Numbered from the stretch's first letter, positions 36,689 to 46,043 are shown. The stretch is 64,000 nt of DNA from Flavobacteriaceae bacterium (GCA_002746415.1 NVXD01000002.1:186001-250000), one strand, 5' to 3'. Translations and numbers: made by a program. Notes: generated by a model not told the origin, from the letters alone.

Positions 36689-36833
36689 AAAAATAAAGCA
36701 TACAAAAGGAGCTAATTAATTGTTATTTAAAGCATAACATCGAATAGGTTTTTTTAAATTTTATTTAAAAAAAACTCTGATTTTCAATATATTAATGGTA
36801 TTTTCGCACTTTAATTAATTATATTTTATTATT

Positions 36834-37028
36834 ATGAGTAAAGGAACAGTAAAATTCTTCAATGATTCAAAAGGTTATGGTTTTATCACTGAAGATGGTT
36901 CGCAAGAAGATCACTTTGTACACATTTCTGGCTTAATCGACGAAGTACGTGAAGGTGACGTTGTAGAATTTGAACTACAACAAGGTAAAAAAGGATTGAA
37001 CGCCGTTAATGTGAAAGTAGTAGACTAG
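36834..37028 (+). CDS. Cold-shock protein (CspA family)
   Basis: A 64-residue single-domain RNA/DNA-binding protein. The RNP1 and RNP2 motifs are KGYGFITEDG and DHFVHIS. The upstream gap (36689-36833, 145 bases) is AT-rich and could hold a long leader, as in many csp genes; TATTTTCG near 36797 is a partial -7 match. A strong terminator follows at 37051. Confidence 0.95.
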   Translation: MSKGTVKFFNDSKGYGFITEDGSQEDHFVHISGLIDEVREGDVVEFELQQGKKGLNAVNVKVVD

Positions 37029-37050
37029 GTACAAACAACTTTTTTATAGT

Positions 37051-37080
37051 AAAAAGCCCAAGCTGTTGCTTGGGCTTTTT
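37051..37080 (+). terminator. Rho-independent terminator after csp
   Basis: AAAAAGCCCAAGC and GCTTGGGCTTTTT form a perfect stem with a four-base loop, 22 bases past the stop. Confidence 0.92.
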
Positions 37081-37202
37081 CATTTTATATATTCCAAATG
37101 TGTACAAGTAGTTAAAAAAAAATACGTTTTCAACGCAACCCTACATCAGTTTTGTCGTCTTACAGAAAATGGTCACAAAGCTTCCCCAACTAAAATTACC
37201 AT

Positions 37203-37292
37203 ATGAATATATTTTTTGGAATTCTTTTTTTACTGCTTACAGTAAATTTATTACTATTGAGGTTAAGTGTAAACCAATCTAACAAACGTTAA
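37203..37292 (+). CDS. Tiny single-helix membrane protein, SVN family, copy A
   Basis: The frame encodes 29 residues: MNIFFGILFLLLTVNLLLL followed by RLSVNQSNKR. A single hydrophobic helix of about 18 residues holds one Asn (position 15) near its centre, and a short basic tail follows. It aligns without gaps with copies at 37365 and 52243: FF at 4-5, Asn15, LL at 18-19, SVN at 22-24. It lies in the 505-base gap between csp and the PPIase gene. The match between copies is the main evidence for coding. Function unknown. Confidence 0.6.
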   Translation: MNIFFGILFLLLTVNLLLLRLSVNQSNKR

Positions 37293-37364
37293 AGTAGGGT
37301 TTTTACCTTTTAAGTTGTTTCTATATAAAGGAATGCATTTCCTCAAAATTTTTGACCCCAAAAA

Positions 37365-37448
37365 ATGAATATTTTCTTTACAATTCTTTTGCTATTAGTG
37401 GCCATTAACATGATTTTGCTATTTACTAGTGTGAATAGGTCCAAATAA
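37365..37448 (+). CDS. Tiny single-helix membrane protein, SVN family, copy B
   Basis: The frame encodes 27 residues: MNIFFTILLLLVAINMILLF followed by TSVNRSK. It shares with copy A the start MNIFF, Asn15, LL at 18-19 and SVN at 22-24, yet differs at many DNA positions, which suggests selection on the protein. It starts 72 bases after copy A ends, so the two could be one transcript, and a small hairpin (AGGAA-TTCCT) lies between them. It ends just before the terminator at 37475. Function unknown. Confidence 0.6.
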   Translation: MNIFFTILLLLVAINMILLFTSVNRSK

Positions 37449-37474
37449 AAATTTTATCTCCTATTTATTGGAAA

Positions 37475-37504
37475 TAAAAAAGCTTCCTAAAATAGGAAGC
37501 TTTT
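37475..37504 (-). terminator. Terminator of the cyclophilin-FKBP gene (bidirectional)
   Basis: AAAAGCTTCCTA and TAGGAAGCTTTT form a perfect stem; on the minus strand a run of T follows. It may also serve copy B on the plus strand. Confidence 0.85.
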
Positions 37505-37533
37505 AAAATTTCTTGATAATGAGGTTTAGTTGG

Positions 37534-38466
37534 TTATTTTACCCCCATTAATTCCACATCAAAAATGAGTGTTGCATTTGGTGGAATTGCACCGCCTGCG
37601 CCTGCACTACCATATCCTAAATGCGAAGGAATAACAAAACGGGCTTTATCACCAACTTGTAGCAATTGAATCCCTTCATCCCAGCCCTGAATTACTTGAC
37701 CAACTCCCAATTGAAAATCTATTGGTTGATTTCTTTTGTATGAAGAATCAAATACCTCACCATTGGTTAAAGAACCTTCATAATGAACAGATACCGTTTT
37801 CCCTTTTTCGGCTTTTACTCCATCGCCATTTTGTATCATTTTATACCTAAGACCACTTTCAGTTTTATCGAATCCAGCAGCTACTTTATCCAATTCAGCC
37901 TCTGCCTTTTCTTTTTCCGCTGCTAATTTTTTTTCTCTTGCACCTTCAAAAGTTCTAAATGCTTCAATAGCATTCCAACTTTCAGCTTCTGTACCAACTC
38001 TAACAATTTCCAAAGTATCCAATGTATCTTCTTGTGTAATAAGATCAACTATATCTTGTCCATCTGCTACATGCCCAAAAACAGTATGCTTATTATCTAG
38101 CCAAGGCGTAGCTATGTGCGTGATAAAAAACTGACTCCCATTAGTTCCAGGACCGGCATTTGCCATAGACAAAATACCTGGGGTATCATGTGTCAATTCT
38201 GGATGAAATTCATCATCAAACTTATAACCAGCATCACCAGTACCAGTACCCAACGGACATCCTCCTTGTATCATAAAGTCTGGGATTACCCTGTGAAACT
38301 TTAAACCATCATAGTATGGGTTTCCTTGTGCCTTCACTGTATTTTCCATATTCCCTTCAGCTAGAGCCACAAAATTACCCACTGTACCAGGTGTTTTATC
38401 ATGTGTAAGTTTGACTAAAATTTCTCCTTTTGAAGTATTAAATTTTGCGTAGATTCCGTCTTGCAT
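37534..38466 (-). CDS. Cyclophilin-FKBP fusion peptidyl-prolyl isomerase
   Basis: A 310-residue dual-family prolyl isomerase. The N-terminal cyclophilin (about 1-170) has [21 protein letters not shown], the NGSQFFIT motif and HTVFGHV. A charged linker ([18 protein letters not shown]) leads to a C-terminal FKBP domain (about 205-310) with [31 protein letters not shown] and [14 protein letters not shown]. The cyclophilin-first order matches the CFBP type described from flavobacteria. There is no signal peptide, so it acts in the cytoplasm. Confidence 0.94.
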   Translation of the reverse strand: MQDGIYAKFNTSKGEILVKLTHDKTPGTVGNFVALAEGNMENTVKAQGNPYYDGLKFHRVIPDFMIQGGCPLGTGTGDAGYKFDDEFHPELTHDTPGILSMANAGPGTNGSQFFITHIATPWLDNKHTVFGHVADGQDIVDLITQEDTLDTLEIVRVGTEAESWNAIEAFRTFEGAREKKLAAEKEKAEAELDKVAAGFDKTESGLRYKMIQNGDGVKAEKGKTVSVHYEGSLTNGEVFDSSYKRNQPIDFQLGVGQVIQGWDEGIQLLQVGDKARFVIPSHLGYGSAGAGGAIPPNATLIFDVELMGVK

Positions 38467-38588
38467 TGTTTTACTTATGTTAAAATGAGCGGCAAAGGTA
38501 GGAAATTTTGTTCGTTGGATTTTAAGAGCCTTATACTTCTTAGCTACAGCCAGTCATAAAAATCAATCTCAGTTCTTATTCCCTTCCC

Positions 38589-39965
38589 TTATTTCACAAT
38601 TCCATACTTATCAAAGAGATAGACCAAACTTGCCATACTAGCTGCACCCAGCTCCAATTCACGTTTGTTAATATGTTCAAACGTATCATTTTCTGCATGA
38701 TGATGGTCAAAATAACGTTGGGAATCTGGTAGCAACCCTGCCAAAACTATATCATCATTCTTCAATGGTCCTATATCCGCTCCACTATAACCTTTAATAA
38801 ACAAGTGGACTAAATAGGGTTCAAATAATTTTTTCCAGCTTGTTACCCGCTCTAAATTAGCGTCAGAACAATCAAACGAAAAACCTCTAGGTGTAAATCC
38901 TCCTGAATCACTTTCTAGGGCAAATACATGCTTTTCATTTTTGTTCTTGGCAACCTCGGCATATTCATTACCTCCACGCAATCCATTTTCCTCATTCATA
39001 AACAAGACTACCCGTATGGTTCGTTTTGGTTTATAGCCAGATTCTTTTAAAAGTCGAAGCACATCCATACTCTGTACACAGCCAGCACCATCGTCATGAG
39101 AACCATCTCCCAAATCCCAAGAATCCAAGTGCCCTCCCACTACCATAATTTCATTTGGATAAACACTCCCTTTTATCTCACCAATTACATTATAGGATTC
39201 TACATCATCAAACTGCTTGCAATTTTGTTTGAAATAGAATTTGATATTAGGGTTCAGCTTTAAAGTAGTACTTAACAACTCGGCACCATTGGTACTAATT
39301 GCCGCAGCAGGGATTCTATTATACACAGCTGTATCTCCGTACCCCATAGAACCCGTATGTGGAAAATTATCTAATCTTAAATTCATGGAACGCACTATTA
39401 CACCCACAGCTCCATATTTTCCAGCTTCCTCAGCTCCAGAATACCGCTGATCCACACATCCAGAATATGCTTGAAATGTACTTATTAAAGTGGGTTCCAT
39501 AGGCCGGTTAAAGAACACTATTTTTCCTTCTATTTTAGCTCTACCTAAAGCAGCCAACTCATCAATACCCTTTACTTCAATAAGATTCGCTTTTATTCCT
39601 CCACTTGGGGTTGCCACAGAACCACCCAATGCGCAAATAGGCACATTAGAAGTAATTCCAGGTTGATATTCAATATAGGCAAATTCAGGAATTCCCCTTA
39701 CCCATTTTGGCACCATTACTGGTTGCAACCAAACCCTATCCAAGCTCATGGAGTCCATTTCTGACTTGGTATAATCAACCGCTTGTTGCGCTTGTATAGA
39801 GCCAGAAAGCCTCCCTCCTATTTGGTTAGACAAATGATTTAGCCAGTCATATGCTTTTCCTTTGGTTAGCGCTGCATCATAAATGGCTTTAATTTGTTTT
39901 TCATCATCAGTTTGAGAAAAACCCTGTGTAGCTACCAAAAGGAGCAGAAGTACTATTTTTTTCAT
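38589..39965 (-). CDS. Secreted M28-family zinc peptidase
   Basis: A 458-residue exported aminopeptidase or carboxypeptidase with a signal peptide (LLLLVATQGFSQ, cleavage about residue 18). A PA-type inserted domain lies near residues 130-220 (KIEGKIVFFNRPM, GAVGVIVRS). The zinc site is built from VVGGHLDSWDLGDGSHDDGAGC, MNEENGLRGG and the closing HHHAENDTFEHIN. Its ATG overlaps the PPK2 stop by four bases (ATGA), so it is coupled to that gene. Confidence 0.93.
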   Translation of the reverse strand: MKKIVLLLLLVATQGFSQTDDEKQIKAIYDAALTKGKAYDWLNHLSNQIGGRLSGSIQAQQAVDYTKSEMDSMSLDRVWLQPVMVPKWVRGIPEFAYIEYQPGITSNVPICALGGSVATPSGGIKANLIEVKGIDELAALGRAKIEGKIVFFNRPMEPTLISTFQAYSGCVDQRYSGAEEAGKYGAVGVIVRSMNLRLDNFPHTGSMGYGDTAVYNRIPAAAISTNGAELLSTTLKLNPNIKFYFKQNCKQFDDVESYNVIGEIKGSVYPNEIMVVGGHLDSWDLGDGSHDDGAGCVQSMDVLRLLKESGYKPKRTIRVVLFMNEENGLRGGNEYAEVAKNKNEKHVFALESDSGGFTPRGFSFDCSDANLERVTSWKKLFEPYLVHLFIKGYSGADIGPLKNDDIVLAGLLPDSQRYFDHHHAENDTFEHINKRELELGAASMASLVYLFDKYGIVK

Positions 39966-40846
39966 TCTTTTTCGTTTTCCAATTCATTTTTATAGGTTTC
40001 TAAATTAGCCTTTATTTCGTCATCAAGCTCAGGCTCCTTAATATCTTTGTATTTTTTTAACGCATTTAATAAAATCGATGCCACTATAACCCGGGCTGCC
40101 TTTTTATTATCCGCAGGAATCACATACCATGGCGCATGCGGTTTTGACGTTTTATTCAAAATTTCTTCATAACAGTCCATGTAGGTATCCCATAATTTTC
40201 TTTCTTTTAAATCTCCTGGTGAAAATTTCCAATTTTTCTCCTTTAAGGCCAACCTACGAAGTAATCGTTGTCGCTGTTCTTCTTTGGATAAATGCAAAAA
40301 AAACTTAAAAATTATCGTACCATTCTCAGCTATATGACGCTCAAAATTATTGATTTGTTCGAATCGTTTGTCCCAAAATTTTTGATCAATATCTTCAACA
40401 GCATGTATTCCTGGAATATGTTCCCCCAAAATATAAGACGGATGCACTCTGGTTACAAGCACATTTTCATAATGGGTACGATTAAACACACCAAATTTAC
40501 CCTTGGCAGGTAAAGCGATATAATGCCTCCATATATAATCATGTTTACGTTCCAATTCCGTTGGCACCTTAAAACTATGTACCACTACACCACGAGCATT
40601 AAAATCTTTAAACACCTCCCGAATAAGACTATCTTTCCCTGCAGTATCAATTCCCTGTAAACAAATAAGGACGCTATATTTTCCATGAGCATAGAGCGTA
40701 TCTTGAAACTTTCCCAGAGCTTTCCTTGTATGTTCTAGTTCTTTCTTTAGTTCTTTATCCGAAGCACCTAAATCTTCCAAAGTATTATAACTTGAAAGCT
40801 TAAGGCCTTTCTCTACTTTATAGGATGCTATATTTACTTTATTCAT
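39962..40846 (-). CDS. Polyphosphate kinase 2 family protein
   Basis: A 294-residue PPK2 enzyme, which moves phosphate between polyphosphate and nucleotides. The Walker A-like loop QGIDTAGKDSLI is near residue 66, followed by FKDFNARGVVVHSFKVP, the Walker B-like HDYIWRHYIALPAKGKFGVFNRTHYENVLVTRVHP, and the lid region with KFFLHLSKEEQRQRLLRR. It looks like a class I or III enzyme (nucleoside diphosphate or mono- and diphosphate substrates). A 16-bp inverted repeat lies 37 bases upstream. It is coupled to the M28 peptidase. Confidence 0.93.
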   Translation of the reverse strand: MNKVNIASYKVEKGLKLSSYNTLEDLGASDKELKKELEHTRKALGKFQDTLYAHGKYSVLICLQGIDTAGKDSLIREVFKDFNARGVVVHSFKVPTELERKHDYIWRHYIALPAKGKFGVFNRTHYENVLVTRVHPSYILGEHIPGIHAVEDIDQKFWDKRFEQINNFERHIAENGTIIFKFFLHLSKEEQRQRLLRRLALKEKNWKFSPGDLKERKLWDTYMDCYEEILNKTSKPHAPWYVIPADNKKAARVIVASILLNALKKYKDIKEPELDDEIKANLETYKNELENEKE

Positions 40847-40882
40847 AGGTTGAATATAAAATATTTTAATGAGGTTCTACAA

Positions 40883-40916
40883 ATGATGCTAAAAAAAGAA
40901 CTTTTTTAAGCATCAT
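40883..40916. repeat. 16-bp near-perfect inverted repeat in a divergent promoter region
   Basis: ATGATGCTAAAAAAAG and CTTTTTTAAGCATCAT are arms (15 of 16 match) with a two-base loop. It lies in the 199-base gap between the divergent PPK2 gene and the exported protein at 41046. A terminator would be expected between convergent genes, so this may be an operator or an RNA leader hairpin. Confidence 0.6.
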
Positions 40917-41045
40917 ATCTGTCCAATTGTGATATTAAACCATAAGCACTGCGGTTTATCGAAAAAATGATATTTAGGAGTTTTCCATGCCTAATTTTAG
41001 CTCGGAAACATGATTTTACTTGTTTTCAAACCAAATCTTATAACC

Positions 41046-41732
41046 ATGAAAAAAAGCTGCTTAGCATTCTTAATATGCTATACATTCCTTTTATATTCAT
41101 ATAAAAACTACAATGCGTGTGATTTTGCGGGCACCAACATTACCTATGTGCTGAAACAAACACAAAAGGCGCTTGAAACGGAAAAAATAGATCTTTCCAA
41201 GTTTTTTGCATATAAGGCTATAAATGGTATTGAAAAATCTAAAGAACAATTAGCTGCATGTGATTGTGACTCCTCCAAAAAATTAATTTACAAAGGTTTA
41301 GACAATTTAAAGAAGGCCACTAAAGAAGCTTCATTGTTTACTTCTAAAGAATTTCTCAATACAGCTTATGAAAACATTAGTGAGGGGTACAAAGAAATAG
41401 AAGCTCATAGATTTCATAGCAATCAATCTCCAGATAAATTACTTGCTATGAATTCCAAAAACATGGAAATGGTCATTCCTTTAACGCTTATTGTAGACGA
41501 CTCAATCCAAAAAAAAATAGACAGTATTTTAACCACATATGAGGCTTCTTTACAGAAGGTTGTAGCGACTGTAAATTGCAAAGAAGCCAAAGCTATGGCG
41601 AGTAAAATATATAAAGAATGCGAGGCTGAGCTTTTAAAAAGCAATTTAACTGAAACTAAAAGGTATTACAATTTTAGAACCAAAGAGATAACCAAAAAAG
41701 CTTTAAATCAAATTGGTGATTGCAACAACTAA
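41046..41732 (+). CDS. Exported helical protein, uncharacterised
   Basis: A 228-residue protein with an N-terminal signal (CLAFLICYTFLLYS). I do not recognise a named family. It is mostly helical and rich in Lys and Glu, with repeats of the type KQTQKALETEKIDLSK, GLDNLKKATKEASL and paired Cys (CDCD, NCKEA). The start at 41046 is chosen because it opens a signal peptide; the longer frame begins in a non-signal stretch. Its stop directly adjoins the stop of the convergent NtrC-like gene, without a spacer. Confidence 0.68.
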   Translation: MKKSCLAFLICYTFLLYSYKNYNACDFAGTNITYVLKQTQKALETEKIDLSKFFAYKAINGIEKSKEQLAACDCDSSKKLIYKGLDNLKKATKEASLFTSKEFLNTAYENISEGYKEIEAHRFHSNQSPDKLLAMNSKNMEMVIPLTLIVDDSIQKKIDSILTTYEASLQKVVATVNCKEAKAMASKIYKECEAELLKSNLTETKRYYNFRTKEITKKALNQIGDCNN

Positions 41733-42896
41733 TTATTTACTTGCAAATAGCTTTACATCTTCCTCAGAAATTTCAGTTCCACCAAGAATAATCAATCGTT
41801 CCACAACATTACGAAGTTCTCTAATATTCCCTGTCCAATCATATCCTTTTAACAAGGCAACTGCTTTATTGGAAAATACTTTTTTCACCGTTCCTTGCTC
41901 TGAAGCAATTTTTTTAGTAAAATGTTCTATCAACAAAGGAATATCCGATCTTCTATCATTCAAAGCAGGCACATTCACCAAAATAACAGCCAATCTGTGA
42001 TACAAATCTTCACGGAATTTGCCCTCTGCTATTTCTTTCTTTAAATTTTTATTGGTAGCCGCTACCACTCTTACGTTTACCTTGATATCCTTATCCGTAC
42101 CTACTCTAGATATTTTACTCTCTTGTAAAACTCGTAACACTTTTGCTTGGGCAGAAAGACTCATATCTCCAATTTCATCCAGAAAAATAGTTCCTTTATT
42201 TGCAGCTTCAAACTTCCCAGCCCGATCTCTTATTGCTGAAGTAAAAGCACCTTTCACATGCCCAAACAATTCACTTTCTATTAACTCTGATGGTATTGCA
42301 GCACAATTCACTTCTATAAAAGGACCACTACTCCGATTGCTTTTTTCATGTACCCAGTGTGCTACCAATTCTTTTCCAGTACCATTAGAGCCAGTAATCA
42401 ATACTCTAGCATCTGTTGGAGCCACTTTTTCTATAATATCTTTAATGATAGAGATTTCCTTACTCTCTCCTATCATTTGATAATTCTTACTTACTTTCTT
42501 CTTTAAAATTTTGTTTTGAACTACAAGAACCTTGCGATCCACGGCATTACGAACTGTGGTTAGAAGTCTGTTTAAATCTGGGGGTTTGGATATGTAATCA
42601 AAAGCTCCCAATCGCATGGTGTTGACGGCTGTATCCAAATCTCCGTGCCCAGAAATCATAATAAAGGGAATTTCGGGTTTTATTTTTTTTGCTGCTTCCA
42701 AAACCTCAACACCATCCATCTTCGGCATTTTTATATCGCACAGCACCAAATCATAATCTTCATTTTTAAGCATTTCTATTCCTCTTAAGCCATCCTCCGC
42801 TTCTGCTACCTCATAAGCATCATTCTCCTCAGAGAGGATTTTAACCAAAACTCTTCTAATGGCCGACTCGTCTTCTATAACCAGTATTTTTGACAT
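41733..42896 (-). CDS. NtrC-type sigma-54 activator lacking the DNA-binding domain
   Basis: A 387-residue response regulator. The N-terminal receiver (about 1-120) has the phosphoacceptor Asp in DLVLCDIKMPKMDG. The AAA+ domain (about 140-375) has Walker A GSNGTGKE, the sigma-54 contact loop written GAFTSA in place of the usual GAFTGA, Walker B GTIFLDEIGD and the arginine-finger region. The protein stops at ISEEDVKLFASK, before the Fis-type helix-turn-helix that ends most NtrC proteins (440-480 residues). It is the last gene of the operon with the DUF6268, MscS and ABC genes. Related DNA-binding-less activators exist elsewhere (for example Helicobacter FlgR). Confidence 0.92.
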   Translation of the reverse strand: MSKILVIEDESAIRRVLVKILSEENDAYEVAEAEDGLRGIEMLKNEDYDLVLCDIKMPKMDGVEVLEAAKKIKPEIPFIMISGHGDLDTAVNTMRLGAFDYISKPPDLNRLLTTVRNAVDRKVLVVQNKILKKKVSKNYQMIGESKEISIIKDIIEKVAPTDARVLITGSNGTGKELVAHWVHEKSNRSSGPFIEVNCAAIPSELIESELFGHVKGAFTSAIRDRAGKFEAANKGTIFLDEIGDMSLSAQAKVLRVLQESKISRVGTDKDIKVNVRVVAATNKNLKKEIAEGKFREDLYHRLAVILVNVPALNDRRSDIPLLIEHFTKKIASEQGTVKKVFSNKAVALLKGYDWTGNIRELRNVVERLIILGGTEISEEDVKLFASK

Positions 42897-42910
42897 GCTT
42901 CTTATTTTAT

Positions 42911-43774
42911 TTAAATTCCTATTCTAAAACCAGTTCTAAAATATAGCCCAGCTTCATCATTTATAGTAAAAATATCATTTCTATTTATATCTCTCAAAAC
43001 TCCACTTTGAAAAACTGTGTGTCCAGCCATTAAATATAGGGAAACATCTTTGGTAAATTTATGCTGATATCCAAAAGTAATTAATGCTGCTGTAGAGGAT
43101 ACATCTGTAGAAACATCATTCCCTTGAAGTAAAATGTCATTTTGGATATTTACATAATATCCATCCAAAATTAATTCGGTCTGAAAATAATGTTTCTTTT
43201 TCGTGTAATATTTTAATCCAGTTTTTGGGACTCCTAAAACATAAGACCAATTAGGCTTAAAACGTTTTTCATAATATAAGAATGGTAATGGAACCCTAAT
43301 TGGGGAGCTAACATTATAGGATAGTCCCATTACTAATTTAAAAGGCTTGGCTATATCCTTCTTTTCCTTGAAAACTCCAGCAGTGTAATTTATACTAAAA
43401 TCTTCTTTTTCTACTCCATTGGTGAAATTTGATGCCCATCTCGGTGTAACCAACCCAACAATCCGCCAATTTTCATTCCACTTTAATATATACCCTAAGT
43501 TTACATCAATAACATGCAGGTTGTTTATATCGATAGAATTAGAAAATAAGGATGCCGGAACATCATAATTGTACCAATTATACTCGCCTCCCAAAACAAT
43601 GTGATCTTCTTTTAATGCAATTGGCACATTGGCCAATAATTTTACACGAGATGTCTTAATATCCAAATTATTCTTTGGCATTAGCATATACTCGGCTCTA
43701 AAAACATCTGGACTTTGACCGAAACAAAAAGTGATTGAAAAAAAAATACTCAAATAACAGCTTAAACTTTTCAT
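42911..43774 (-). CDS. DUF6268 outer-membrane-like protein
   Basis: A 287-residue exported protein with a signal peptide (YLSIFFSITFCFGQ) and alternating strand pattern to the end (GLYFRTGFRIGI), consistent with a beta-barrel. It belongs to the Bacteroidota DUF6268 group as I recognise it, moderately sure. The ATG at 43774 gives a normal signal. An ATG at 43807 is also possible, since it overlaps the MscS stop (ATGAATAG) and suggests coupling. It is the fourth gene of the operon. Confidence 0.7.
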   Translation of the reverse strand: MKSLSCYLSIFFSITFCFGQSPDVFRAEYMLMPKNNLDIKTSRVKLLANVPIALKEDHIVLGGEYNWYNYDVPASLFSNSIDINNLHVIDVNLGYILKWNENWRIVGLVTPRWASNFTNGVEKEDFSINYTAGVFKEKKDIAKPFKLVMGLSYNVSSPIRVPLPFLYYEKRFKPNWSYVLGVPKTGLKYYTKKKHYFQTELILDGYYVNIQNDILLQGNDVSTDVSSTAALITFGYQHKFTKDVSLYLMAGHTVFQSGVLRDINRNDIFTINDEAGLYFRTGFRIGI

Positions 43775-43799
43775 ATACCGCCCCATAAGAATAAGTAAC

Positions 43800-44705
43800 C
43801 TATTCATTGTCAACACCTCTATTTTGATATATATGTACATCTCTTTGAGGAAAAGGAATGCTAATAGTATGCGCTCTAAATTTGGCATCAATTTTATACC
43901 TCAAATCACTTTTAATCTTAAATCCTGAAAAGCTATCATTTATATAAAAATTAAGTGAAAACATTAAGGCTGAATCACCAAAATCTTCAAACACAACAAA
44001 AGGTTTTGGATTTCTTAGCACGCTTTTTTGTGAATGGGCAATTTCTTCTAAAATTTTGGTTACAAGAGCAATATCACTTCCATAAGCAACCCCAATATTA
44101 ACCTGCTCACGTGTTGTTTTATGGTTTTGAGTATAGTTATAAGTAGTCTCACGGATAAATTTATGATTGGGAATAATAATCACCTTATCATCTCTTGTGA
44201 TAGCTCTTGTTGTCCTTAGCTTAATCTCAAATACCTTTCCTATTTTATCATCAACTTCTATAATATCTCCCACGCTTAAGGACTTGTCCACAATAATGAA
44301 TATTCCACCAATTACATCTTGGAAAATTTCTTGTAATGCCAGCCCTAAACCAACAAAAAGAGCTGCAGATGCTGTTATAAGAATGGTAATATCTAACCCA
44401 GAACCACTCATAATTATCAATACTACAGCTACATAAACCACATATTTAATGAACTTAAAAACACTTCTAAATTTTAGCTTGTCATCTTGCTCCATTTTAC
44501 GTGTGAACAATCTACTAAGCCATTTTAATACAAATTGCGTAAATACAAAGGCGAGAATAAAAGTCAGGAGTAGTCCAACTGTAATATGTATGGATTTATC
44601 ACCTTCTCCAAAATGAAATCCAAAATTCAAAAATTCTTTTATAGCCCCCCAAATATCTTTTTCAAGGATTTCTATTACTTTATTTGGTTCTTCTTCTTGA
44701 ATCAT
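43800..44705 (-). CDS. Small-conductance mechanosensitive channel (MscS family)
   Basis: A 301-residue inner-membrane channel. It has three helices near residues 25-130, with the pore helix rich in Gly and Ala (ITASAALFVGLGLALQEIFQDVIGGIFIIVDKSL). The beta domain contains VGDIIEVDDKIGKVFEIKLRTTRAITRDDKVIIIPNHKF, the usual MscS signature. The C-terminal alpha/beta domain is short. It opens on membrane tension and releases solutes on osmotic downshock. It starts three bases after the ABC permease stop. Confidence 0.94.
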   Translation of the reverse strand: MIQEEEPNKVIEILEKDIWGAIKEFLNFGFHFGEGDKSIHITVGLLLTFILAFVFTQFVLKWLSRLFTRKMEQDDKLKFRSVFKFIKYVVYVAVVLIIMSGSGLDITILITASAALFVGLGLALQEIFQDVIGGIFIIVDKSLSVGDIIEVDDKIGKVFEIKLRTTRAITRDDKVIIIPNHKFIRETTYNYTQNHKTTREQVNIGVAYGSDIALVTKILEEIAHSQKSVLRNPKPFVVFEDFGDSALMFSLNFYINDSFSGFKIKSDLRYKIDAKFRAHTISIPFPQRDVHIYQNRGVDNE

Positions 44706-44708
44706 ATT

Positions 44709-46043
44709 TTAATATCTCAACCATTTAATTAATTCTTTATATGTAGGCTTTTTACCATACATTAAAATTCCAATTCGATAAATTTTAGCAGCTAGCCATA
44801 CAATCCCAATAAAGGTACCTATTAATATGGCAATTGAAGTCAACAATTGCCATAATGGAACACCGCCTTCACCAATACCACCAGGCAAACGCATTAACAT
44901 CACTATGGGCGAGGTTAAAGGAAATAAAGAAAATCCAACTGCTATGGGGCCATGAGGGTTGCTGAACACGGAGAAGAAACCCACATAGATAGCCAACATT
45001 AGCGGAAGTATAATAGGGAAAATAAACTGTTGTGTATCAGTTTCATTATCTACTGCTGCCCCAATCGCGGCATAAATGGAACTATATATTAAATAGCCCA
45101 AAATAAAGTAGACCACAAAAAAAGTAATTAAAGTAATCCACGGAATTTTTATAAGCTCATTTACATACAACTGTAAATTACCATTGGCCTCTGCAGATTC
45201 TATTGTTGATATAGCATCCGTAGGAAGGTTTGCTGCAGAATTCATACCTCCAAGTTCTATATCAAAAAAATAAAGCGCAACCAAAAGCAACAGTGAAGCA
45301 GAGATAATCCAAATAGCAAACTGTGTAACCCCCGCCAAAGAGGTTCCAATAATTTTACCCATCATTAATTGAAAAGGTTTTACGGAAGAGATGATTACTT
45401 CTATAATTCTACTGGTTTTTTCCTCAATGACACTTCGCATTACAAAACCACCATAAATAATAATGAACATCATAATAAGATATCCAAAAGCTCCTCCTAT
45501 AATTGCTTTAAGTTCTGTAAGTCCCTTTAAGTTTTGCGTTCCAGAAAAGGTGGCTATATTAATTTCATAATGATTATCTATGGCTGCATAATCCGCTATT
45601 GAAACTCCCAAGTCTTGTAGCTTTTTCTTTTGCAACTTAGCCTGAAATATGTCTTCTAGTTTATCTAATACTGCTGTATTTGGCGTGTCATTACTATAGA
45701 AAAAGGACTTCTCTGCCACTTTTTCTAGGGTACCCTGCTTAGGAATATAAAGTAAACCGTGATACCCTAATCCTGCAGTAGAATCCTTTGCCTCTTCAAT
45801 TGTAATATTATTGAAATATACATAAGCGGTAGCTTCAGTAGAGCGGAAGTCATTGGAAAAAAAATTGCTCTCATTTAAGATCCCGATTACCCTTTGTTCA
45901 TTATCGTTCATTTTTGCCAAATAGGCAACAAGCACAATCATCCCCACCATTAAAATAGGGCTAAGAAAAGTCATTATAACAAAGGATTTGTTACGCACCT
46001 TCGCCATATATTCCCGTTTTATAATGAGTAATAGTTTATCCAT
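44709..46043 (-). CDS. ABC-2-type transporter permease (NatB-like)
   Basis: A 444-residue membrane subunit with one N-terminal helix (KSFVIMTFLSPILMVGMIVLVAYLA), a long extracytoplasmic domain (about 50-190) and five to six helices after that (FGYLIMMFIIIYGGFVMRSVIEEKTSRIIEVIISSVKPFQLMMGKIIG and onward). The segment IEEKTSRIIEVIISSVKP is the NatB family signature. It pairs with the ATPase, whose stop it overlaps by eight bases. The substrate is unknown; relatives pump Na+ or peptide-like compounds. Confidence 0.93.
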   Translation of the reverse strand: MDKLLLIIKREYMAKVRNKSFVIMTFLSPILMVGMIVLVAYLAKMNDNEQRVIGILNESNFFSNDFRSTEATAYVYFNNITIEEAKDSTAGLGYHGLLYIPKQGTLEKVAEKSFFYSNDTPNTAVLDKLEDIFQAKLQKKKLQDLGVSIADYAAIDNHYEINIATFSGTQNLKGLTELKAIIGGAFGYLIMMFIIIYGGFVMRSVIEEKTSRIIEVIISSVKPFQLMMGKIIGTSLAGVTQFAIWIISASLLLLVALYFFDIELGGMNSAANLPTDAISTIESAEANGNLQLYVNELIKIPWITLITFFVVYFILGYLIYSSIYAAIGAAVDNETDTQQFIFPIILPLMLAIYVGFFSVFSNPHGPIAVGFSLFPLTSPIVMLMRLPGGIGEGGVPLWQLLTSIAILIGTFIGIVWLAAKIYRIGILMYGKKPTYKELIKWLRY

